In this document: positions 42,823-50,300 of the stretch, one piece after another
Layout of the letters: every line of letters begins with the position of its first letter
How positions within the stretch are numbered: the first letter of the stretch is position 1
NCBI RefSeq assembly: GCF_018274385.1
Contig: NZ_JAAFYZ010000046.1
Span: forward strand, 1-56,804
Length of the DNA: 56,804 nt
Source of the DNA: Catenulispora pinistramenti
GTDB taxonomy: Bacteria; Actinomycetota; Actinomycetes; Streptomycetales; Catenulisporaceae
Direction: 5' to 3'
Made by a program: the position numbers and the translations under genes
The notes under the pieces: model-generated
What the model was told of the DNA's origin: nothing
What the model saw: only the letters and a program-made list of their open reading frames with translations
Database searches by the model: none

Positions 42823-44085
42823 ATGAATCGAAGAGGGAGCCATCGGCTGCTGGCTGTGGCGGGGGCTGCTGTTCTGGCTGTCGGCACGATCGCGGCGGCG
42901 GTAGCGCCGGCGAACGCCACCACCAAGAGCACTGGCGCAGGCAATGTCAAGAACGTGTGCGGTGTGGCGAAGCCTGGTTTCGACCGGTGCTTCGCGCAGA
43001 TCCGCACTGACGTGCATGAGCCCGCACACGTCGGCCACACCGGTACCGCGAACACGGCCGCTGCCACTGTGCCGGCCGGATTCGGTCCGGCGGACCTGCA
43101 CTCGGCCTACAACCTGCCGAGCATCGGCGGCGCGAACCAGACTGTTGCGATCGTGGACGCCGGTGACGACCCGACGGCTGAGGCGGACCTGGCGGTCTAC
43201 CGTTCCACCTACGGCCTTCCGGCGTGCACCACCGCCAACGGCTGCTTCTCCAAGGTGAACGAGACCGGCAAGGCCTCCCCGCTGCCGCCGGATCAGGGTT
43301 GGGGCGTGGAGATCGCCCTGGACCTGGATATGGTTTCGGCGGCCTGCCCGCAGTGCAAGATCCTGCTGGTGACAGCCGCATCGGCCAGTGACACCGACCT
43401 GGGCTCGTCAGTGGACACGGCGGTCAAGCTCGGCGCGACGGAAGTGTCCAACAGCTACGGCGCCACCGAATCCAGCATCACCCCCAGCGACGCCGCCCAC
43501 TACAACCACCCGGGTGTCGCGATCACCGTTTCCTCCGGCGATCAGGGCTACGGCATTCCCAACGCACCGGCCGTGTTCTCCTCCGTCATCGCCGTCGGCG
43601 GCACCTCACTGACCAAGGCCGGCAACACCCGCGGCTGGTCCGAGACCGCTTGGGGCGGCAACGGAGGCGGCGCCGGCAGCGGCTGCTCGGCCTGGGTCGA
43701 CAAGCCCGCCTGGCAGACCGACCCCAACTGCCCCGGCCGCATGGTCGCCGACGTCTCCGCCGACGCCGACCCCAACACCGGCCCGGCCATCTACGTCACC
43801 GACACCCCCGACCTGGAAGGCCTGCCCTCCGGCTGGAACATCGTCGGCGGCACCAGCGCCTCCTCACCCTTCATCGCCGGCGTCATCGCTCTAGCCGGCA
43901 ACCCCGCCAAATACAACAACGCCTCGCCGTTCTACGCACCGACAGCCCAGAGCGGGCTGAACGACGTGGTCGGCGGAAACAACGTCACCTTCCAAGACTG
44001 CGGCGGCGACTACCAGTGCAACGCCGTCGCCGGCTACGACGGACCCACCGGCATGGGCACGCCCAACGGACTCTCAGCCTTCTGA
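42823..44085 (+). CDS. Sedolisin-type serine-carboxyl peptidase (S53 family), secreted
   Basis: 420 residues. A Sec signal (residues 1-32) precedes the catalytic domain. The sedolisin residues are Glu163 and Asp167 in GVEIALDLD, Asp240 in SSGDQGYG and the nucleophile Ser345 in GGTSASSP; GYDGPTGMGTPNG at the end is the usual calcium-binding loop. Most S53 enzymes carry a propeptide of about 150-200 residues; here only about 50 residues separate the signal from the catalytic domain. It is co-transcribed with the large secreted protein and ends in a good terminator. Confidence 0.92.
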   Translation: MNRRGSHRLLAVAGAAVLAVGTIAAAVAPANATTKSTGAGNVKNVCGVAKPGFDRCFAQIRTDVHEPAHVGHTGTANTAAATVPAGFGPADLHSAYNLPSIGGANQTVAIVDAGDDPTAEADLAVYRSTYGLPACTTANGCFSKVNETGKASPLPPDQGWGVEIALDLDMVSAACPQCKILLVTAASASDTDLGSSVDTAVKLGATEVSNSYGATESSITPSDAAHYNHPGVAITVSSGDQGYGIPNAPAVFSSVIAVGGTSLTKAGNTRGWSETAWGGNGGGAGSGCSAWVDKPAWQTDPNCPGRMVADVSADADPNTGPAIYVTDTPDLEGLPSGWNIVGGTSASSPFIAGVIALAGNPAKYNNASPFYAPTAQSGLNDVVGGNNVTFQDCGGDYQCNAVAGYDGPTGMGTPNGLSAF

Positions 44086-44106
44086 TCTGTCATCCGTAGC
44101 TCGAAC

Positions 44107-44138
44107 GGGGCCGGCACCTTCTGTGTCGGCCCCTTTTT
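44107..44138 (+). terminator. Intrinsic terminator of the S53 operon
   Basis: GGGGCCGGCAC (44107-44117) pairs with 44123-44133 (one G-U) across a five-base loop, followed by five T residues. It is the most canonical intrinsic terminator in the window. Confidence 0.9.
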
Positions 44139-44263
44139 CAGACAGGCGTGACTACCGCCCCGAAAACGGTTTGGAGTCAGCGTTCGAGGTATAGGCAGGA
44201 GTCGCTGAAGCTTTCGAACGAGACCTTCGGCGCACGTGATGGCCCTGGCCGAAGGAGTAATCG

Positions 44264-44890
44264 TTGACGACCATGCGTAAGACCCTCACCGCCTGCGCAG
44301 CCATCGCAGCGTTCTGCGCTGCCTGCAACAGCCACTCATCGACCGCCACCCACAACACACCAGGCACCGGACCGGCTACAAGCACAACAGCAGCCGGCAC
44401 ACACTCACCGCTCGTCCGGTCCCGTCTCGCACCGGGCCAGGTCGGTACCGTCCCGGCCGGGCTCCACTGCCACATGACCGGCAGCGGCCCCACTACGTAC
44501 CGGCCCGACCAGGCCTGCACCCCAGGCGCGGTGGACGATGCGATAACGCAGTCGAACATCGACTCCACCATATGCAGCTCCGGGTACACCACGAAGGTCC
44601 GGCCGCCGGCATCCGCGACCGACAAAATCAAGCGTGCCATGTATGCCGCATACGGGATCGCTAACAGCACCCCCAGCGAACTGGACCATCTAGTCAGCCT
44701 TGAGCTCGGCGGCAGCAACGACACGGCGAACCTGTGGCCCGAGCCGGGCCCGCTCCCCAACCCGAAGGACACCGTTGAGAACGCCTTGCACAAAGCCGTG
44801 TGTTCACACAAGGTAACGCTCACGGCAGCACAGCAGGCGATCGCGGCAGACTGGACCACCGCGCTGGCGGTTACCGGAGCCGGACGCTAG
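44264..44890 (+). CDS. Secreted HNH-motif protein
   Basis: 208 residues. The N-terminus (RKTLTACAAIAAFCAAC) is a signal peptide, perhaps lipoprotein-type although the lipobox is atypical. Near the C-terminus SELDHLVSLELGGSNDTANLWPEP is an HNH-like signature (DHLVxLELGGxNDxxNLWPEP) found in small actinobacterial secreted proteins. Four cysteines could form disulfides. I chose TTG 44264 because GAAGGAG sits six bases before it; the ATG at 44273 would be 15 bases away. A role as an extracellular nuclease is an inference. Confidence 0.75.
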   Translation: MTTMRKTLTACAAIAAFCAACNSHSSTATHNTPGTGPATSTTAAGTHSPLVRSRLAPGQVGTVPAGLHCHMTGSGPTTYRPDQACTPGAVDDAITQSNIDSTICSSGYTTKVRPPASATDKIKRAMYAAYGIANSTPSELDHLVSLELGGSNDTANLWPEPGPLPNPKDTVENALHKAVCSHKVTLTAAQQAIAADWTTALAVTGAGR

Positions 44891-45391
44891 AGCCCCATGT
44901 GCGGGTCACAGGCGCAATCGCGCTTCCGAGCCCCACAGGGTTCACGGTCAACTGGGCCGACTTGTCGCGGTCGGGACTTCCCGTTTCAGCATTGGGGGTA
45001 GGCCGATTCGGCGATCCCGTGGAGCCTGTGCAGTGCCGTGGCGCCGCACGAGGCACTGAGCCAGGACCGGTCCTCGCGCACCACGGCTAGTACTGTATCA
45101 GGCAACGTTTGCCCGGGAGTTTTCGCGACGTGGTTCGTGACGTGTCGGTCGGCGGGCGGGATCCGTTGGCGGGTGGAGTCTGCTGGGGCTGGCGTTTGTG
45201 GGCCGGGTTGCGGTTGGGGTGTGGGTTGAAAGGCTATTTTTACGGCCTTCGGTCATAGTTGTACCGGTTCGGGGTTCGGGTCGGCGGGTGTGTTTGTCGG
45301 CTGCCGGTTCCCGCGTTCACAACCCCGCCCCACCTCAGGCCTCTTCAACTCCAGCAAGTCAGAGCAAGGGCACAGGCAAGATCAAGAGCTG

Positions 45392-45414
45392 AAGGTCAAG
45401 GTCAAGGTCAAGAG
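45392..45414 (+). repeat. AAGGTC tandem repeat in left arm
   Basis: Three to four copies of AAGGTC. The right arm holds four to five copies of the complement (CTTGAC phase) at 46418-46444, so the two arms differ in copy number, as expected for slippage after duplication. Confidence 0.8.
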
Positions 45415-45529
45415 CTGTGGTGAAGGGCCGGGCCTCCGGCGGGCCTCGGCAACCTCAGGGAAACTAGCGCGGTTCCCTCGGGTGGCCGGGTCGGTCTCAG
45501 CGGCGGCGGTTTGTGGGGTGGTGCGGTCC

Positions 45530-45693
45530 GTTCCCCTCGGTCGCGTCGTCAGCCCGGGGGGTACAGCACCGGTGTCCGGGGGTAAAGTCCGCGCGCGGCG
45601 GACATGCAGGTAGGCGGCGGTTTCGTATGGCGCGAACTTGACCCCCGGCCACCGGCACTGTAGGCGAAGCCCTGCCGACGCGACCGAGGGGAA
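45530..45693. repeat. Nested hairpin of the left arm
   Basis: The 67-base segment 45530-45596 and the 63-base segment 45631-45693 are diverged inverted copies of one motif starting GTTCCCCTCGGTCGCGTCG and ending near AAGT-CGCGC. A 34-base loop separates them. Confidence 0.8.
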
Positions 45694-46136
45694 CGAACCG
45701 AAAACCAGCCGGAGAAATACAAAACGCAGGGAACGAGGACACCGGTTGGTTGATACGGCTGCCGGTGAGGGCGTGGCGGCGGGCCGGTGGGGAGTTGGTC
45801 GAGAACATGCCCGAGTGCGGTCCGGTACCCGGTATCCGATATGCCTTATGCGGTAATGGACTGGTTGTGCTCGCAGCAGCCAGGCGCCGACTGCCAACAT
45901 CCCCCCGGGCAGACCATGCCATCCGCCAGCATCGGCCATGGCGGCCAGGCCAATCAGCTATCCGGCGGCAGCCATCTTGGCGGCCACGCGAGCCCGCGCC
46001 CACACCTGCACCCGCCAGCCCGGAATACGCGCCCTCGGCACTGCCGCGCCGCCAGTACCCCGACCGGCAGCCGAACTCGCCGAGCCGCCGGTACCCGCAC
46101 CACCCGTTTTGTATTTCTCCGGCTGGTTTTCGGTTC

Positions 46137-46301
46137 GTTCCCCTCGGTCGCGTCGGCAGGGCTTCGCCTACAGTGCCGGTGGCCGGGGGTCAAGTTCGCG
46201 CCGTGCGAAACCGCCGCCCACCTGCACCACCGCAGCGCGCGGACTTTACCCCCGGACACCGGTGCTGTACCCCCCGGGCTGACGACGCGACCGAGGGGAA
46301 C
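46137..46301. repeat. Nested hairpin of the right arm
   Basis: This is the mirror image of the left-arm hairpin (segments 46137-46200 and 46236-46301). The order of motif types is a, b' in the left arm and b, a' in the right arm, so the whole element contains four related copies. Confidence 0.8.
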
Positions 46302-46821
46302 GGACCGCACCACCTCAGGGACCGCAGCCGCTGAGACTAACCCGGCCACCCGAGGGAACCGCGCTAGTTTCCCTGAGGTTGCCGAGGCCCGCCGGAGGCC
46401 CGGCTCTTCACCATGGCTCTTGACCTTGACCTTGACCTTGACTGTGGCTGTTGATCTTGCTCTTGATCTGGCCCTTTGCCCTTGCTCTGACTTGCCGGTG
46501 TTGAAGAGGCCTGAGGTGGGGCGGGGTTGTGAACGCGTAAACCGGCAGCCGACAAACACACCCACCACCCCGAACCCCGAACCGGCACAACTATGACCGA
46601 AGGCCGTAAAAATCGCCTTTCAACCCACAGCCCAACCGCAACCCGGCCCACAAACTCCAGCCCCCAGCAAACTCCAGCCCCCACCAAACTCCACCCGCCA
46701 ACGAATCCCGCCCGCCGACCGGCACGCCGCGAACCACGCCGCGAACCACATCGCGAACCACATCGCGAAAACTCCCGGGCAAACGTTGCCTGATACAGCA
46801 CCAGCTCACGGCCCGGCCAAC

Positions 46822-47721
46822 TCAGCCCGGCGAGCCGAGAACGCACAGGAACCCGGTTGCGTGCTGCGGGTCGAGCGCGTTCTCGATGAGGTGCCACACG
46901 TTCGTGTCGTAGGCCTCGCCGATGTGCCCGACCGGGTCGAACGGGCAGGTGTCCTGCACGTACTCGTTCGTGACGCCGGGTTCGCCGACGAAGGAGGTGC
47001 CGGTCGGTGTGACGAGTTCGTCGGTGCGCGAGGTGATGACCGTGTAGTGGACGCCGGGCTGCGCGATCGGACCGCTGTCGAGCGTGGTGACGGCCGTTCC
47101 GCCGGTGACGAGGTCGGAGCACGCTCCGCAGCCGAACGCGTCGAGTACGGCTTGTGTCTGCGGCTGGATGCCGAGCGCCTGGGCGATGGAATACAGCCCT
47201 GCGAAGGTGGTGCCGTGGGTCGGCGGTGCCAGTGCCACGACCTTGTCGATGCCGCCGGCGAGGTTCTGGGTCTTGGTCACGTACAGCGCCTGGAACGCGC
47301 CCTCGGAGTGGCCGACCAGGTCGACTTTCGTCGCGCCGGTCTCGGTGAGCACCTGGTGGATGAAGGCGGCGATCTCCGGTGCGGAGTCGTTGATCGGCCG
47401 CAGCCCGCCGACCAGCGGGAACCCGGGGTAGGCGCCGTAGGTCGCGCTGAAGGTGCAATAGCCCTTGGCTGCCAGATCGGCCTGGAGGAAGTTCAAGTCC
47501 TCGTAGTAGGTCGCGCCGAGCCCGTGCAGGAGCACGACCGGATACGGATGGGCCGCGGTGGGCTTGCAGGACGGATCGTTGTCACCGCCGCCGGTCGCGG
47601 CCCCCGCCTGGGCCGCGCCGGCCGTGAACGAGGTCGCCAGCGCGAGGGCGCCGGCCGCCAACGGGACCGCGATCTTCCAGGCGCGACGAGACGAGGGCGA
47701 GCGAGTGCCTTTCGATCTCAT
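46822..47721 (-). CDS. Secreted lipase/esterase (alpha/beta hydrolase, class 2 lipase-like)
   Basis: 299 residues. A Sec signal (RRAWKIAVPLAAGALALATSF...AGA) is cut near residue 40-42. PVVLLHGLGAT (61-71) is the oxyanion strand and GHSEG (137-141) the nucleophile elbow with Ser139. Asp in SRTDELV and His in DTNVWHLIEN complete the likely triad. Cysteine pairs (CGAC; Cys52/Cys89) fit an exported lipase. AAGGGA precedes the ATG at 47721. It is divergent from a TetR gene with palindromic operators between. Confidence 0.88.
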   Translation of the reverse strand: MRSKGTRSPSSRRAWKIAVPLAAGALALATSFTAGAAQAGAATGGGDNDPSCKPTAAHPYPVVLLHGLGATYYEDLNFLQADLAAKGYCTFSATYGAYPGFPLVGGLRPINDSAPEIAAFIHQVLTETGATKVDLVGHSEGAFQALYVTKTQNLAGGIDKVVALAPPTHGTTFAGLYSIAQALGIQPQTQAVLDAFGCGACSDLVTGGTAVTTLDSGPIAQPGVHYTVITSRTDELVTPTGTSFVGEPGVTNEYVQDTCPFDPVGHIGEAYDTNVWHLIENALDPQHATGFLCVLGSPG

Positions 47722-47782
47722 GACGATCCCTTCTGCTGGGGTGGGGATGGCCTGCCGTGGTGGCGATGGTGCGCGGAAAACT

Positions 47783-47816
47783 CGATACCGTGCGGTATCG
47801 GATACTCGGAAGTATC
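47783..47816. promoter_or_regulatory. Two palindromic operators between lipase and tetR
   Basis: CGATACCG-TG-CGGTATCG (47783-47800) is perfect; GATACT-CGGA-AGTATC (47801-47816) follows directly. A third inverted repeat ATTGA-AAG-TCAAT lies at about 47825-47837. They presumably bind the TetR protein and control both genes. Confidence 0.75.
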
Positions 47817-47867
47817 GACCTGTTAGATTGAAAGTCAATACTCGATGACGCCCTTCTGGAGGCCGAC

Positions 47868-48605
47868 GTGGCGTATCCGCCCAGCGGGTCGGGGGACGGG
47901 GCGAACCGCGACCCGGAGCACGCGGACCGGCTTGCGGACGCCGTGCCCACACGGAAACGTCCCCACCGGTCACAGACTCGCCGACAGGTGCTCGACGCGG
48001 CCTTCACCGTGTTCAGCGAACACGGCATAGCGGCCAGCAGCCTGAACGAGGTCGCCGTGGCCGCCGGCCTCACGAAAGGGGCCGTCTACTCGAACTTCGC
48101 CTCCAAAGACGACCTGGTACTGGCCTTGATGGAGGAACACGCCGCGGCCCGAACCGACGCCGCCCTGGCCGGATTCGCGAGCGCCGACGACTCCCGGCAC
48201 GGCCTGGTGGATCTGGCAGCCGCACTGGTCCACGCGATGCGCGCCGACGCGGCCTGGCACCGGCTCCTCGCCGAGTACTTCGCGATGTCCTCCCACGACC
48301 CCCGACGCCGGGAAGGCCTGCGCCGCCGCCGCCGCGAAGTCCGCGACGCCGTGGCCCGAGCCGTGGCCCGGGTCGCCGACGGCCTCGACACCGAACTGCC
48401 GTTCACCCCCGCCGAGATGGCGACGGTGATGCTCGCTTTGAGCAACGGACTCGCGGTCGAAGCCGATATCGATCCCGATGCCGTCCCCGAAGACCTCCTG
48501 GGCAGGGTGCTGCTGCTGATCGCGGGCGATGCCGACACCGGGGCACGGACACGATCTCCATCGGCGGAGGACCACCGGCGCGGGACGCCTCAGCCGGATA
48601 GCTGA
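47868..48605 (+). CDS. TetR-family regulator of the lipase
   Basis: 245 residues from a GTG. The HTH is in SSLNEVAVAAGLTKGAVYSNFASKDDL (about 58-84), preceded by a roughly 35-residue polar extension. The ligand domain is Ala/Arg-rich. It is divergent from the lipase and shares its operators. A hairpin overlaps its stop codon. Confidence 0.88.
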   Translation: MAYPPSGSGDGANRDPEHADRLADAVPTRKRPHRSQTRRQVLDAAFTVFSEHGIAASSLNEVAVAAGLTKGAVYSNFASKDDLVLALMEEHAAARTDAALAGFASADDSRHGLVDLAAALVHAMRADAAWHRLLAEYFAMSSHDPRRREGLRRRRREVRDAVARAVARVADGLDTELPFTPAEMATVMLALSNGLAVEADIDPDAVPEDLLGRVLLLIAGDADTGARTRSPSAEDHRRGTPQPDS

Positions 48606-48615
48606 CGCGTCCCGC
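48580..48615. terminator. Bidirectional terminator between tetR and cfa
   Basis: GCGGGACGC (48580-48588) pairs with 48607-48615, with an inner TCAGC/GCTGA pairing. It lies between two convergent genes. Confidence 0.75.
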
Positions 48616-48629
48616 ACCCCACCGCCCGT

Positions 48630-49937
48630 CTACTCCCAATCGCCGCGGGTAGCGGGCATATCCGCACCGCCGGAGCTGTCGGGCACGACACCGAGGACCT
48701 GGTGGACCGCGATGCCGCCGTCCTCGAACCCGAGCGCGCTGGCGGCCATGTACAGCCGCCAGATCCGGGCGCGCGCCGGGCCCACCAGCGCCACGGCCCG
48801 GTCCCAGTTCGCTTCGAGGTTGGCGACCCAGCACCTCAGGGTCCTGGCGTAGTGCTCGCGCAGCGACTCGACGTCGCGGACCTCGAATCCGGCGCGCTCC
48901 ATGGCCAGCACGACCTCGCCGACGTCGAGTAGCTCACCGTCGGGGAACACGTAGCGGGCGATGAAGGACTTGCGGCCCATCACGGAGCCGCCGACCGAGG
49001 AGATGGCGTGGTTGAGGAGTCGGCCGTGCGGTCCCAGCAGCGAGCGGACCACGGAGAAGTACTCGGCGGTCCGCGCCTTTCCGACGTGTTCGAACATGCC
49101 GATCGAACTGACCGCGTCGAAGGTCTCCCCGGCCAGGTCCCGGTAGTCCTGCAGGCGGATCTCGACGCGGTCGGACAGTCCGGCCTCGGCCACGCGCTCC
49201 CGGGCCGCGGCGGCCTGCTCCGCGCTGATGGTCACGCCCACGACCTCGGCTCCGTGCCGGGTGGCCGCGTGCAGCGCCATCGATCCCCAGCCGCAGCCGA
49301 TGTCGAGCAGGCGCATCCCCGGGCGTTCGCCGAGTCCCAGCTTGCGGCTGATCAGCTCGTGTTTCGCGGACTGGGCGGCTTCCAGTGAAGTGTCATCGCC
49401 GGTGAAGCGGGCGCAGGAGTAGGTCAGGCTCGGCCCCAGGAACAGCCGGTAGAACTCGTTGCCCACGTCGTAGTGGTGGCTGATCGCGTCGGCGTCCCGG
49501 CGCTTGGAGTGGCGGCGGCCGTGCGGGCGGGCCTCCTCCGGCGGCGGGGACGGCGGCAGCCCGAGCGCCCCGAGCCGACGGGCGACCCCGAGGGCCGACA
49601 CGGCCGCACCGATGCCGAGGTGGGCGTCGTCGGACGCCGCGCCCTGCAGGGTGCGCAGCACGCTGAAGACGTCGCCTTCCACGTCCAGATCGCCGGCGAC
49701 GTATGCCCGGCCCAGACCCAGCTCCCCCGGCGACCACATCAGCCGGCGCAGCGCGTTCGGGGACTTCACCTTGACGCTGTCCGAGCCGTCCCGCGGACCG
49801 GCCGAACTGCCGTCCCAGAACTCGAACCGCACCGGCGGCGAATCGCCCAGGACCGCGCGCAGCAGCGGATCGAACAGCTCTGCGGCCGTCTTACGCGTCG
49901 TCTGCTCCGAAGTGCGCTCCCGCTCGTCAGTAGACAT
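48630..49937 (-). CDS. cfa: Cyclopropane-fatty-acyl-phospholipid synthase
   Basis: 435 residues. The SAM motif is LLDIGCGWGSMALHAA; HHYDVGNEFYRLFLG and FEHVG are CFA synthase signatures. The N-terminal domain (about 1-140) contains YVAGDLDVEGDVF, typical of the family. It adds a methylene bridge across the double bond of membrane lipids. A palindrome (50154-50174) lies about 220 bases upstream. Confidence 0.92.
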   Translation of the reverse strand: MSTDERERTSEQTTRKTAAELFDPLLRAVLGDSPPVRFEFWDGSSAGPRDGSDSVKVKSPNALRRLMWSPGELGLGRAYVAGDLDVEGDVFSVLRTLQGAASDDAHLGIGAAVSALGVARRLGALGLPPSPPPEEARPHGRRHSKRRDADAISHHYDVGNEFYRLFLGPSLTYSCARFTGDDTSLEAAQSAKHELISRKLGLGERPGMRLLDIGCGWGSMALHAATRHGAEVVGVTISAEQAAAARERVAEAGLSDRVEIRLQDYRDLAGETFDAVSSIGMFEHVGKARTAEYFSVVRSLLGPHGRLLNHAISSVGGSVMGRKSFIARYVFPDGELLDVGEVVLAMERAGFEVRDVESLREHYARTLRCWVANLEANWDRAVALVGPARARIWRLYMAASALGFEDGGIAVHQVLGVVPDSSGGADMPATRGDWE

Positions 49938-50153
49938 CCGTGCTCCTCCTAAGCCGAGTGTGCCGCGACAGGCTGACCTGCCTCGTCCGTGCTCCCCGTG
50001 AGGTGTTTCGCCGCGATCGCCCGGTTGTCGCGGCTATCGCAGTTGTCGTGGTTATCGCGGTCGTCCTTGTCGGACATCGCGCCGAGGACGTCCAGCTCGC
50101 CCTCGCTCCAGCTGGTCAGTAGGTCAGCCGGAAATCGGTATGGCGCCAATTTA

Positions 50154-50174
50154 TTGCCGGTATCATACCGGCAA
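50154..50174. promoter_or_regulatory. 21-bp palindrome upstream of cfa
   Basis: TTGCCGGTAT-C-ATACCGGCAA has perfect ten-base arms around one central base, which suits a dimeric regulator. The 363-base gap 49938-50300 also holds an imperfect repeat of GTTGTCGCGGCTATCGC units (50026-50065) and a terminator at 50258-50289; no gene is recognised in it. Confidence 0.6.
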
Positions 50175-50257
50175 CAGCACGAGGCGCCCAAGGGACCCCA
50201 GGCGTCGCCCCGAGCGGTCCGCCGCCCGGCGGAGCGATGCCGGTTCAAACACGCAGA

Positions 50258-50289
50258 CGAGCCCAGCCCACGGTCGTGGGCTGGGCTCG
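50258..50289 (-). terminator. Terminator of the CocE-like hydrolase gene
   Basis: 15-base perfect arms (CGAGCCCAGCCCACG at 50258-50272 and its complement at 50275-50289) with a two-base loop, 12 bases after the stop codon. Confidence 0.88.
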
Positions 50290-50300
50290 CGGGTCGGCGG

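Larger units (their letters stand above)
45090..46801. repeat. Long inverted-repeat element with nested hairpins (noncoding)
   Basis: The left arm (45090-45781) is the reverse complement of the right arm (46047-46801), with a 265-base unique centre. The outer ends match: GTACTGTATCAGGCAACG on the left and GTGCTGTATCAGGCAACG read inward from the right, both continuing to GGGAGTTTTCGCGA. The inner 200 bases of the arms (45530-45725 vs 46105-46301) differ at about seven positions by eye. No transposase or other recognisable gene lies within. The right arm has extra internal duplications near 46660-46690 and 46735-46765. The 199 bases before it (44891-45089) hold nothing recognised. Confidence 0.85.

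Noticed and set aside
45382..46596. Frames of 185-269 codons in the inverted repeat whose products match each other (SFPSVASAGLRLQCRWPG)
   Set aside because: The match follows from the DNA repeat itself. The frames run through simple repeats (LTLTLT), the two copies are read on opposite strands, and no family or start site supports coding.
49949..50248. Minus-strand frame with SWSEGELDVLGAM that recalls DUF2255 starts
   Set aside because: Similarity ends after about 12 residues and the rest is a DRDNHDN-type repeat from simple DNA repeats; too weak to annotate.
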